A DNA stretch of 64,000 nt from Bacteroidales bacterium. GTDB taxonomy: Bacteria > Bacteroidota > Bacteroidia > Bacteroidales > VadinHA17. Shown here one piece after another: positions 48,827-57,799 of this stretch. The notes under the pieces were generated by a model. That model saw nothing but the letters and a program-made list of their open reading frames with translations, searched no databases and was not told the DNA's origin. The stretch covers positions 1 to 64,000 of the forward strand of contig JALONV010000021.1 of NCBI GenBank assembly GCA_025454755.1, given 5' to 3'. Position numbers and translations under genes: made by a program. Each line of letters starts with the position of its first letter. Position 1 is the stretch's first letter.

Positions 48827-50154
48827 CCGGATATCCAATGTTGAAATTAAAATTCAAACTTTCATTATTTAACCTTCTGTCAAAGATCGTATTCACAGGA
48901 ATGTTCCTTTTATTAATGCCATATATTATAGAAAGGATCAACCTGAAATATGTAGACAACGACCTGGTTCAGAAGAGAGAGCAGGTGCTTTCCCTTATTT
49001 CTGATATCGGCATTGAACCTTTTATCACATCAGACTCCTCCTTTGGAAGTTTTAATATACTTAAGGAGGAATTTATCAGCATTGAAAGAATAAGTCTGGA
49101 AGAAGACTTGAATTTTATTGAAGAGAGTTCAAGACTTATTGATGATGAAGAAATAGAATACAGAGTTCTCAATTATTCATTTAAAATTGACGACCAGCCA
49201 TACCTGCTTGAGGTAGGCAAGAGCCTTGAAAGTATTTCAGCTACCGGGAAGAATATCAGGAGTGTAATGCTCGTCTTTCTTGCCTTCATTATCATAATTA
49301 CCTTTGTTACTGACACTCAGTATACAAGAATATTACTGACACCTCTTGAGAGGATAAAGGATAAACTTAAAATGATATCCGATCCGTCTCTTTTTGATAA
49401 TGCCCCTGTTAAGACCAATACTTCTGATTTCCATAAGCTTGATTGCGCACTTTGTGAAGTGATGGAGAACCTTGGCACTCTGTTTCAGAAAGAAAAGGAG
49501 ATCACTGTCAATATTTCACATGAGCTGATGACTCCCATTTCGGTCTTAAGGAGCAAGCTGGAAAACCTTCTTTTAAAAGAAGACCTCAATTATGACACTT
49601 CAGCTAAATTAGAAGACTCATTGAAAACACTTCACCGGCTTCAGAGTCTTGTCAATTCACTTCTGATGATTGCGCGGATTGAGAGCAATCAGTATCTCCG
49701 TGAAGATTCATTCCAGCTAAGAGAGCTGCTAAAGGATATTATACTCGAGCTCGATCCTATTGCTGAGGATGCTGATATAATGATCAGGAATGATCTGAAG
49801 GATGACATTCTGATGAAGGAAGCTAACCGGTCTCTGGTATTTTCAATGTTCTATAATGTAGCCAACAATGCCCTCAAAAACACACCAACGGGAGGGAATG
49901 TTCTGATAAGCACTTCACTGAATCAGGAAAAGTTCATAGTAGCTATTTCTGATACCGGTAGGGGATTGACAGAAGTCCAGAAAGAAACACTGTTCTCCAG
50001 GTTTAAGACCAGGGATAAAAACAGCGGTGAGGGAACAGGTATAGGTCTCGCAATTGCAAAAACCATAGCCGATTTTCATAAAATAAAAATATCTGTTGCA
50101 TCTGAACTTGAAAAAGGAACAACTTTTTCTTTCACTTTTTCTGGAAATTCATAA
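48823..50154 (+). CDS. sensor histidine kinase
   Basis: NISHELMTPISVLRSKLENLL H-box; NNALKNTP; DTGRGL; GEGTGIGLAIAK. Confidence 0.95.
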   Translation: MTGYPMLKLKFKLSLFNLLSKIVFTGMFLLLMPYIIERINLKYVDNDLVQKREQVLSLISDIGIEPFITSDSSFGSFNILKEEFISIERISLEEDLNFIEESSRLIDDEEIEYRVLNYSFKIDDQPYLLEVGKSLESISATGKNIRSVMLVFLAFIIIITFVTDTQYTRILLTPLERIKDKLKMISDPSLFDNAPVKTNTSDFHKLDCALCEVMENLGTLFQKEKEITVNISHELMTPISVLRSKLENLLLKEDLNYDTSAKLEDSLKTLHRLQSLVNSLLMIARIESNQYLREDSFQLRELLKDIILELDPIAEDADIMIRNDLKDDILMKEANRSLVFSMFYNVANNALKNTPTGGNVLISTSLNQEKFIVAISDTGRGLTEVQKETLFSRFKTRDKNSGEGTGIGLAIAKTIADFHKIKISVASELEKGTTFSFTFSGNS

Positions 50155-50212
50155 TTCCTTCATTATTGACATCGTATCATTGCTTCATAATTATTAATTA
50201 AAATTTGAAGCG

Positions 50213-50581
50213 ATGAAAAGAACATTATTTACGATTGCCATTGCTCTTCTGGTAAGTGCAGGCGTCGCAGCCCAGAATTCAACACAGACTCAAAATCAGA
50301 CACAAACTCAAACACAGACCCGGGATCAGGTTCAGGATCAGGTAAAAATCCAGAACCAGACACAGGCGGGTGATCAGGCACAGATCAGAGACAGGACACA
50401 ATCCAGGCAGCAGCTTCAGGATGGTACATGCCTTCAGCCGCAGACACAAACAAGGACAAATGCTGCAAGGCAGGGCGGTTCAGGAGCAATGACCAGGACC
50501 AGGTTGCAAGATCCTGCAAATTGTCCCAATGCGACGATCCGGAATAATATCAGGACTTCGAACGGTAAAGGACGCAGGTAA
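50213..50581 (+). CDS. Gln-rich small exported protein with basic C-terminus
   Basis: Signal peptide MKRTLFTIAIALLVSAGVAAQ then STQTQNQTQTQTQTRDQVQDQVKIQNQTQ. Confidence 0.65.
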   Translation: MKRTLFTIAIALLVSAGVAAQNSTQTQNQTQTQTQTRDQVQDQVKIQNQTQAGDQAQIRDRTQSRQQLQDGTCLQPQTQTRTNAARQGGSGAMTRTRLQDPANCPNATIRNNIRTSNGKGRR

Positions 50582-50658
50582 AAGCATATCTTCATCAGAT
50601 TTTCATTTTCGGGATCATAACTTGGTCCCGAAATTCTTGTTCAATTAAATATAAGATC

Positions 50659-51489
50659 ATGAAAAAAATAATATTCTCAATTTTAACGCTTGCACTGCTG
50701 GTCCTGTTGAACAGTTGCAATAAGTCTGCGGAAAAGAGCGGTATCGGAAATCTTGCAATAAAAGTCACTGATGCACCATTCCCTATCGATATGGTGGAAT
50801 CGGCCACTGTAACTATTACAAAAGTTGAGATCAGGAAAGCCGGCGATGGCATTTCTGACGGAAATCCATTCATAGTTCTTCTTGAAGACACTATAACATT
50901 CAACCTCATTGAACTGAGGAATGGTGTGGTCGACGAACTTCTCGCAATGGAGATCCCTGAGGGCAAATACAACCTTCTGAGACTCTATGTGGAAGAAGCA
51001 AGCCTCAAGATCAAAGATGGTGACACATATAAGGTAAAGGTCCCTAGCGGACAGCAGACGGGCATAAAGATCTTTGTAAGACCCGAATTTTATGTTGCCG
51101 GAGGACTGACCACGGAACTTCTTCTCGACTTCGATCTTTCACGTTCATTCCAGATGATTGGGAGCTTTAGTAATCCACACGGTATCAATGGTTTTCACTT
51201 TAAACCGGTTATCAGGGCGGTAAACAACTCTACTGCCGGAAGGATAACAGGCATGGTTACCGATACTTCACTGGTCAGGCTGGTCAACGCACAGGTATGG
51301 GTAAAACAGGATACAGTAATTGCAGAAACTTATACAGACACGCTTGGTCACTATGCATTCATAGGAATGCCGGCCGGAGAGTATTCAATTTTCGCTACGA
51401 AGGAGAATTATGATACTGTAAACTATTCAGGGATTAATGTAGTTGCAGGCAACAGGACAATTAAGGATTTTATGCTGACGCATAAATAA
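50659..51489 (+). CDS. DUF4382 domain lipoprotein with C-terminal carboxypeptidase-regulatory-like domain
   Basis: Lipobox LLNSC; GNLAIKVTDAPFPIDMVESATVTITKVEI. Confidence 0.85.
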   Translation: MKKIIFSILTLALLVLLNSCNKSAEKSGIGNLAIKVTDAPFPIDMVESATVTITKVEIRKAGDGISDGNPFIVLLEDTITFNLIELRNGVVDELLAMEIPEGKYNLLRLYVEEASLKIKDGDTYKVKVPSGQQTGIKIFVRPEFYVAGGLTTELLLDFDLSRSFQMIGSFSNPHGINGFHFKPVIRAVNNSTAGRITGMVTDTSLVRLVNAQVWVKQDTVIAETYTDTLGHYAFIGMPAGEYSIFATKENYDTVNYSGINVVAGNRTIKDFMLTHK

Positions 51490-51515
51490 TCAGGTTGGTT
51501 TTAATTTGTGAAAAG

Positions 51516-51541
51516 ACCCGGCATCCTGCCGGGTTTTTTTA
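51516..51541 (+). terminator. Rho-independent terminator
   Basis: CCCGGCA-tcc-TGCCGGG followed by T-tract. Confidence 0.85.
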
Positions 51542-51574
51542 TGAAAAAAAATTGACTTTGAATATAATACGGCG

Positions 51575-51582
51575 TACCTTTG
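51575..51582 (+). promoter_or_regulatory. -7 box TACCTTTG
   Basis: TAnnTTTG upstream of lipoprotein ATG 51624. Confidence 0.4.
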
Positions 51583-51623
51583 CTTTGACATAGACCAGTA
51601 TCCACTAATCTAATTGATTGACT

Positions 51624-52677
51624 ATGAAAAAAATGTTGATCAACAAAATCTGGTTCATTTGCCTGCCTGTACTGTTAATTTCATGCGAGAAAAACGAATC
51701 AGACCTAAAGCCGGATGGAGGTTTTATTTCATTTTCCTCTAACGGCCAGACAATACTTTCAACTGCCATCAACAATGGCCATCAACAATGAAAAGCAGGA
51801 GATAAAATTTGAGGTTGAAACTGGAGTTGATGTTACAAAACTCGTTCCACAGTTCGAGGTTATGGAAGGGTATACAGTTTATCTGAACGGAGAAAAGCAG
51901 GTTTCCGGCATCTCAACAGTCGATTTTTCACAGACAGTTAAATATGTTCTGGAAGATCAGGAAAACAGTAAAGGAGAGTGGAGCGTCTGCGCAGTTCCTT
52001 TGAGCAAGAGAATTGTAATCGACGCATCACACGATGGAGGCGTATGGTGGGCCCCGCAATCAGTGTTAACCGGTTTTGATACCGCTAAATACCACCAGGG
52101 AAAGGTGTTTGCAGATCTCCTCAGGCAGAAAGGATTTAAAGTGGATGAGCTCGGCCGGGATTGCAAGCTGAAGGAGGAACATTTCTTCGGTTATTACATT
52201 GTCATAAGAGTCAATGGCTTCCAGACATATACACAGGATGAACTGGATGTTTATACTAAGCTTGTAAAAAGAGGTATGAACATGGTATTCTTCACAGATC
52301 ACAAGAAATACGATTACAGGGATGAGCTTGGAGATCTTCTGGGCTTGAATTTCGCCGGAGTTGCAAGGGGAAAAGTGACAAAGTTTGCTCCGCATACCAT
52401 AACTCAAAACCTGACAACACTCGATTATGGAGCAGGATCTGCACTTATGAATGCTGATCAGAATCCTGATATCGAAGTGCTGGGATGGCTTGGTGAAAAC
52501 GATTATGCTGACCTGAATATGAATGGAATTAAGGATGAAGCAGAACCTTCAGCACCTCCTGTGATGGGAATCTTGAATTACCCGAAAAGCAAGGTGTTTT
52601 TCATTGGCGATGCAAATGGCTTGCAGTTCATGCCTCAACCATTTATCGACAACTTACTGAAATGGCTGAAGGAGTAA
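51624..52677 (+). pseudogene. lipoprotein (DUF4350/GATase-like fold), frame broken by 13-bp tandem duplication
   Basis: MKKMLINKIWFICLPVLLISCEKNESD... stops after GCCATCAACAATG x2; main body in ORF 51715..52677. Confidence 0.75.
51765..51790 (+). repeat. 13-bp perfect tandem duplication GCCATCAACAATG
   Basis: Direct reading. Confidence 0.97.
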
Positions 52678-52730
52678 GATAAATTCGTGCTGACCTGACT
52701 AATCCCGGGGACAAAAAGTTGAAATAATCC

Positions 52731-52772
52731 AAAAACAAAAACCCTGTGTCAGCTATTCGGTTGACCAGGGTT
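52731..52772 (-). terminator. Terminator-like hairpin downstream of the decayed tRNA copy
   Basis: minus strand AACCCTG...CAGGGTTTTTGTTTTTGG. Confidence 0.6.
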
Positions 52773-52781
52773 ATTATTTGC

Positions 52782-52845
52782 AGCGAGACGGGGGAATAGC
52801 TTGTCCCGATGATATCGGGGATCCCCGGACCTCATGATTATGAAT
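52782..52845 (-). pseudogene. Decayed tRNA-Met 3' half with 22-nt palindromic insertion
   Basis: agcgagacgggggaat [agcttgtcccgatgatatcggg] gatccccggacctcatgattatgaat; same sequence without the insert in the tRNA at 53891..53964. Confidence 0.85.
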
Positions 52846-52903
52846 TTTCACCGGATAAGTCATAGTCTGGTAGTATTCCTTGCATTATTAAAAGAGGTCA
52901 TTA

Positions 52904-53248
52904 TTGGTGTCTAATGTTTCATCCTCTTTTATTACTTTTGCGATTATGAAAGAAATGATAAAACCCATATTCAACAAACGCATTTTCTGGGATGTAAACT
53001 TTGAGCAGATCGACTACGATGCAAAAGCCAACTTTGTTATAGAGCGGGTTTTTGAACGTGGTGATGTTGAGGATATCCGTCAGTGCCGCAGGTATTATGG
53101 CGATGAAAAAGTGACTTCTGCCCTGTTACAGGCGAAGTACCTGCCGCTTCATACAATCCATTTTGCCAGTGCAATAATTGATAAGCCACTAAATGAATTC
53201 AGATGCTACATACTGAGGCAGTCGAATCCGGGACTTTTTCCTTACTGA
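52904..53248 (+). CDS. DUF6922-like putative antitoxin partner of AbiEii-type toxin
   Basis: RIFWDVNFEQIDYDAKANFVIERVFERGDVEDIRQCRRYYGDEKV, overlaps the next ORF; likely start at MKEMIK. Confidence 0.6.
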   Translation: MVSNVSSSFITFAIMKEMIKPIFNKRIFWDVNFEQIDYDAKANFVIERVFERGDVEDIRQCRRYYGDEKVTSALLQAKYLPLHTIHFASAIIDKPLNEFRCYILRQSNPGLFPY

Positions 53249-53829
53249 AAAAACTGATGGACCTGCCATCCCTCAAACCGTTCTCTTTGGTTGGAGGAAC
53301 AGCATTATCTCTGCGATATGGACATCGCAGTTCTATTGATCTTGATCTTTTTTCCCACGTAAAATTTGATCATCAGCAGATAATTAAGGAACTTGAAACA
53401 ACTTTTCAGGAAAGATTTGTTTACAAGCAACAACAGACAGAGTTTGGAATTTTTTGTTTTATTGATGACATAAAAGTTGATATTGTTTACTTTCCCCACC
53501 AGCCTATTGCAGAAATTGAAGAGGCCGATAATATCAGGATGTATAGCAGCGCTGATATTTCTGCAATGAAAATTCAGGCCATACTTGGCAGGGCTAAGAA
53601 AAAGGACTTCTGGGATTTATATGAATTGCTGCATCATTATCCTTTGCAGCAATTGATCGACTGGCATAAACAGAAATATCCAAGCCAGATGCTCGCAATA
53701 AGCATACCGCATGCTATCACATATTTTGCCGAAGCAGAGGATAGTGAAACACCGGTAAGTTTTAAAAATCAGACCTGGAACCAGATAAAAAAGGGGATTT
53801 CAAAGAGTGTCAGCGATTACCTGAGATAA
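53203..53829 (+). CDS. AbiEii/AbiGii-type nucleotidyltransferase toxin
   Basis: FSLVGGTALSLRYGHRSSIDLDLFSH; AMKIQAILGRAKKKDFWDLYELL. Confidence 0.88.
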   Translation: MLHTEAVESGTFSLLKKLMDLPSLKPFSLVGGTALSLRYGHRSSIDLDLFSHVKFDHQQIIKELETTFQERFVYKQQQTEFGIFCFIDDIKVDIVYFPHQPIAEIEEADNIRMYSSADISAMKIQAILGRAKKKDFWDLYELLHHYPLQQLIDWHKQKYPSQMLAISIPHAITYFAEAEDSETPVSFKNQTWNQIKKGISKSVSDYLR

Positions 53830-53843
53830 AACCTGGCACAAAC

Positions 53844-53879
53844 AAAAAACCACCCACATATTTGATAATGTAAGTGGTT
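53844..53879 (-). terminator. tRNA terminator hairpin
   Basis: minus strand AACCACTTACAT...ATGTGGGTGGTTTTTTG. Confidence 0.65.
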
Positions 53880-53890
53880 GATTTCCTTCG

Positions 53891-53964
53891 TAGCGAGACG
53901 GGGGAATGATCCCCGGACCTCATGATTATGAATCATGCGCTCTAACCAACTGAGCTATCTCGCC
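53891..53964 (-). tRNA. tRNA-Met (CAT anticodon)
   Basis: GGCGAGATAGCTCAGTTGGTTAGAGCGCATGATTCATAATCATGAGGTCCGGGGATCATTCCCCCGTCTCGCTA folds as a cloverleaf. Confidence 0.95.
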
Positions 53965-53966
53965 GT

Positions 53967-54024
53967 GTCCACCGAAGCTTTCTTTGACCTCCGATGCATT
54001 TGCGCAGGAGGTAGTGAAAGTGGG
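53967..54024 (+). repeat. Covarying hairpin family, copy 5, abutting tRNA-Met
   Basis: ACCTCC-GATGCATTTGCGCA-GGAGGT with outer CTTTC/GAAAG. Confidence 0.75.
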
Positions 54025-54156
54025 CCGTGTCCATCGCTAAAAGGTGGAAGTTTTAAGCCTGCAAATATAAAGAGTTTGCGGTTAAATAACAATATGAAAA
54101 TTTTTAAGTTTCATTATTTTTTCTATATTGCAGAATAGTAATGAGGTTAATTCAGG

Positions 54157-54537
54157 ATGAGATTAAAGTATGAACTGGAATATACTCTGAACTGCTCGCC
54201 TAAAGTCCTTTTTTCAAGGCTGAGTACTCCCGAAGGACTATGTGAGTGGTTTGCAGACGATGTCAGTGTTGATGGGGATATTTTTACTTTCTTGTGGAGC
54301 AAATCCGCGACCAGGGCAAGGCTGATAGCTATCAAGGAAAATAAGTTCGTCAGGTTTGAATGGTCTGATGATACCAATGAAGAATCTAACTATTTTGAGT
54401 TCCGCATCAATATAGAAGAATTAAGCGGAAGTCTCGCGCTTATCATAATCGATTTCTCAGAACCCGAAGATAAAGAAGATGCCATCTCACTGTGGGATGC
54501 ACAGATCACTGATCTGAAAAGAGTACTGGGCGTGTAA
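54157..54537 (+). CDS. START-like/AHSA1-type domain protein
   Basis: ELEYTLNCSPKVLFSRLSTPEGLCEWFADDVSVDGDIFTFLW. Confidence 0.8.
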   Translation: MRLKYELEYTLNCSPKVLFSRLSTPEGLCEWFADDVSVDGDIFTFLWSKSATRARLIAIKENKFVRFEWSDDTNEESNYFEFRINIEELSGSLALIIIDFSEPEDKEDAISLWDAQITDLKRVLGV

Positions 54538-54540
54538 TAT

Positions 54541-54667
54541 GTTCATTTTTTGCTCGCCCAAAAAATGAACCAAAAAAGGGCGCCGGAAACGCAAAGACAA
54601 TCATTTCCTTGCCCACATGCCCTCCCGAACAAGGGCCGGAAATGATTGCCTTTCCCGCCGTTTCCGG
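54541..54667 (+). repeat. Structured dispersed element, copy A (hairpin + pseudoknot + long hairpin)
   Basis: GTTCATTTTTT/AAAAAATGAAC stem; loop CGCCC complements GGGCG 54578-54582; CCGGAAACG/CGTTTCCGG and CAATCATTTCC/GGAAATGATTG. Confidence 0.85.
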
Positions 54668-54833
54668 TTTTTTGCTCTCGCGCCGTCTTATTTTAAATCC
54701 ATTATAAAGTTTTAATTCGAATACCCTATGTAATACCACTATTTCTGATTGTTACAAGTGGCGTATTAATTTTTCTGATATGCAGGAGCCCAATATTATC
54801 ACCAACCACAGAAATGGTATGAGTGGTGGCAAA

Positions 54834-54972
54834 CCGGAAATGGTGCGAACCACGGCCTTTTTGGTGGCGCCTTTAAGGCTTTGTGTAGCAGGCGGACAAA
54901 AAGACCGGGGTTGGCATTTCCGGCCTCCTTTTCTTTGGTTCATTTCTTTTGGAGGAGCAAAAGAAATGAACA
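54834..54972 (-). repeat. Structured dispersed element, copy B (covariant)
   Basis: minus strand GTTCATTTCTTTT/AAAAGAAATGAAC stem; loop CCTCC complements GGAGG; CCGGAAATG/CATTTCCGG. Confidence 0.85.
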
Positions 54973-54997
54973 ATATGAATTTTAGTAAAAATGAAGT

Positions 54998-55005
54998 AGT
55001 TTTGC
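54998..55005 (+). promoter_or_regulatory. -7 box TAGTTTTG
   Basis: TAnnTTTG ~18 nt upstream of the LptF/G start. Confidence 0.4.
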
Positions 55006-55023
55006 ATCCAAATTACGTCAGTA

Positions 55024-56544
55024 GTGAAGAAGCTTGACAAATTTGTCGTAAAATCATTCATAGGCCCTCTGATACTCACATTTTTTATTGTGCTTATCAT
55101 CCTTCTTTTACAGTTCCTGTGGATGTATGTCGATGAACTTGCCGGGAAAGGACTTAACTTCCCCATCCTTGCAGAACTGCTCTTCCAGTTCTCCCTCTCT
55201 TTCGTCCCCACAGCACTGCCGCTGGCTATACTCCTCGCATCGCTTATGACTTTCGGCAATATGGGTGAATTCAGTGAACTGACTGCACTCAAATCCTCGG
55301 GTATTCCCCTGAAGCGCATAATGATGCCACTTATCGTGATAATCACCATCCTGGTCGGCGTATCATTCTTTTTTTCAAACTATGTTCTGCCCTACTCCAA
55401 CCAGCAGGCACGCTCGCTTCTGTATGACATCCGGCGCAAACGACCCGATATTAACCTTCAGGCAGGGACATTCAACAACGACATTGACGGTTTCAGCATT
55501 AAGGTCGGTTCCAAGGATCCCGGCACCAATCGCCTCGATAAGCTGATAATATACGATCACCGCAACAAGAGAACAAATCCTCCTGTTACAATCGCCGATT
55601 CAGGTTATATTAAAGTAACACCTGATGAATCGTCGATGATAATGGTGCTTTATAATGGCCATTCCTATTCCGAACTTGAAGAAAAGAATGTTATCCCTGC
55701 CGAAAAAAAATACCCTTCAAGGAAAGATTATTTCAAGGAACAGACTATCGTTCTTCCGCTTTCCGGATTCGACCTTGAAAGAAGCGGACACGAAATATTC
55801 AGTAAAATGTCATGGAGCATGAACATGGAACAGCTCGCATATTTTGTTGATTCACTTACTGAAGACTACACTCAAAGACAGGCAGGTCAATATAAGGAGT
55901 TTTTAACCAGCAAACTATATGTTGAACAAAAACAACAGGTTCCAGGCTACGCAAGGAGCGATGAAAAGATTAATTCCACATCCGATTCTCTGGTATTCAG
56001 TGCAAGAGCTATTTATGATACAATGCCTGTCGCCGAGAAGCTGGATATCCTGATAAAATCAATCGAGGGAATGACTGACGCGAACAGTTACATTGCAGGA
56101 AAGGTAGAAACAATGGAATCAGCCATCAGAAATATTGGAGCCTACGAGGTCTACTGGCATGAAAAACTGACCATTCCCTTTGCCTGCATCGTCTTCTTCC
56201 TTATAGGAGCCCCGCTGGGTGCAATAATCCGGAAAGGCGGACTTGGAACTCCTGCAGTCATTTCAATCTTTTTCTTTGTCGTATGGTATGTAATAACCAT
56301 CTCAGGGAAAAAACTTGTGGAAGAAGGCGTTATAGCTAGCATTGCAGGTATGTGGGCTTCATCCTTCCTTCTTCTTCCCGTTGGCATATTCCTGACATAC
56401 AAGGCTTCCAATGATTCGGTAATAATGAATATTGATACATATCTTGGGATTTTCCGCAAGATAAAGAACTATATATACAGGATCACTTTTCAGGGAAAAA
56501 GTAAAAATCCTGACAATAAAACACTGGATAATGACGAATTATAA
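55024..56544 (+). CDS. LptF/LptG family permease
   Basis: N-terminal [37 protein letters not shown]. Confidence 0.93.
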   Translation: MKKLDKFVVKSFIGPLILTFFIVLIILLLQFLWMYVDELAGKGLNFPILAELLFQFSLSFVPTALPLAILLASLMTFGNMGEFSELTALKSSGIPLKRIMMPLIVIITILVGVSFFFSNYVLPYSNQQARSLLYDIRRKRPDINLQAGTFNNDIDGFSIKVGSKDPGTNRLDKLIIYDHRNKRTNPPVTIADSGYIKVTPDESSMIMVLYNGHSYSELEEKNVIPAEKKYPSRKDYFKEQTIVLPLSGFDLERSGHEIFSKMSWSMNMEQLAYFVDSLTEDYTQRQAGQYKEFLTSKLYVEQKQQVPGYARSDEKINSTSDSLVFSARAIYDTMPVAEKLDILIKSIEGMTDANSYIAGKVETMESAIRNIGAYEVYWHEKLTIPFACIVFFLIGAPLGAIIRKGGLGTPAVISIFFFVVWYVITISGKKLVEEGVIASIAGMWASSFLLLPVGIFLTYKASNDSVIMNIDTYLGIFRKIKNYIYRITFQGKSKNPDNKTLDNDEL

Positions 56545-57763
56545 ATTTAACACAATTGAAGAAGCTATTGAAGATATCAGGAAGGGAAAGCTTCTTATTG
56601 TTGTCGATGATGAAGACCGTGAAAATGAGGGTGATTTCATTTGCTCAGCAGAACTTATTACTCCCGAACTTGTAAACTTCATGGCAAAGCATGGAAGGGG
56701 GCTTATATGCGCCCCGCTTCCTGAAGAGAGATGCGAGGAGCTTGAACTCGACCTGATGGTCGCCGTTAACACTTCATTTCACGAGACCCAGTTCACCGTA
56801 ACTGTTGACCTTTTAAGCGATGAGACGAGCACCGGAGTCTCTGCAAAAGACAGGGCGCTGACAGTAAAAGCTCTGGTCGATCCTGCAACAAAACCCTCAG
56901 ACCTTGGCCGTCCTGGTCATATTTTGCCACTCAGGGCAAAAACCAAGGGAGTGCTCAGAAGAGCAGGGCATACTGAAGCAGTGGTTGACCTTACACGTTT
57001 TGCCGGACTTAATCCCGGGGGAGCGCTGGTCGAAATAATGAATGACGACGGCTCGATGGCAAGAGTGCCTGACCTTGTTAAACTGAGAAAGAAGTTCGGG
57101 ATTAAGATTATTACCATCCGCGACCTCATCAAATACAAACTCGAGAGAGATTCCATTATTGAAATCGGAGAAAGAGTTAAATTACCCACCGAGCAGGGTG
57201 AATTCGAATTCATTCCTTTCAGGCAGACTAGCAACGGATTAGAGCACAGCGCCCTGGTAAAGGGCAACTGGACTCCGGATGAGCCTGTGCTCGTGCGAGT
57301 CCACTCTTCATGCTTCACCGGCGACATTTTCGGATCAATGAGATGCGATTGCGGAGCACAGCTTCACAAAGCAATGGAGATGGTGGAGAAGGAAGGCAAG
57401 GGAGTAATAATTTACCTCAACCAGGAGGGAAGAGGTATCGGCCTTTTTAATAAAATAAAAGCATATCGCCTGCAGGATGAAGGCATGGATACAGTTCAGG
57501 CGAATATAAAGCTTGGCTTTGGAGAAGATGAAAGGGATTATGGTGTTGGCGCAAGCATTATGAGAGCCCTTGGCCTGGGCAAAGTGAAGCTTATTTCAAA
57601 CAACCCCGTTAAAAGAGCAGGACTCGAAGGATATGGGATACATATAGTGGAAACCATACCTCTGATTATTGAATCGAATCCGTTTAACAAATTCTACCTT
57701 GAGACAAAGGCAAACAAGATGGGTCATGACCTGACCTGCTACAAGCATATTGTCAAGGACTGA
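56531..57763 (+). CDS. ribBA: bifunctional 3,4-dihydroxy-2-butanone-4-phosphate synthase/GTP cyclohydrolase II
   Basis: [41 protein letters not shown]. Confidence 0.96.
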   Translation: MTNYKFNTIEEAIEDIRKGKLLIVVDDEDRENEGDFICSAELITPELVNFMAKHGRGLICAPLPEERCEELELDLMVAVNTSFHETQFTVTVDLLSDETSTGVSAKDRALTVKALVDPATKPSDLGRPGHILPLRAKTKGVLRRAGHTEAVVDLTRFAGLNPGGALVEIMNDDGSMARVPDLVKLRKKFGIKIITIRDLIKYKLERDSIIEIGERVKLPTEQGEFEFIPFRQTSNGLEHSALVKGNWTPDEPVLVRVHSSCFTGDIFGSMRCDCGAQLHKAMEMVEKEGKGVIIYLNQEGRGIGLFNKIKAYRLQDEGMDTVQANIKLGFGEDERDYGVGASIMRALGLGKVKLISNNPVKRAGLEGYGIHIVETIPLIIESNPFNKFYLETKANKMGHDLTCYKHIVKD

Positions 57764-57772
57764 GAATTTTAG

Positions 57773-57780
57773 TAGATTTG
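57773..57780 (+). promoter_or_regulatory. -7 box TAGATTTG
   Basis: TAnnTTTG 20 nt upstream of fmt ATG. Confidence 0.5.
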
Positions 57781-57799
57781 TCCTATTGTACTGTCCGTT

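Noticed and set aside
52782-52845. A second functional tRNA-Met
   Set aside because: The 5' half is missing and the T-arm is interrupted; only the 3' half remains.
54506-54739. ORFs 54506..54739 and 54752..54973 as proteins
   Set aside because: They translate the structured repeats (FAFPAPFFGSFFGRAKNEH etc.); base pairing, not coding, explains conservation.
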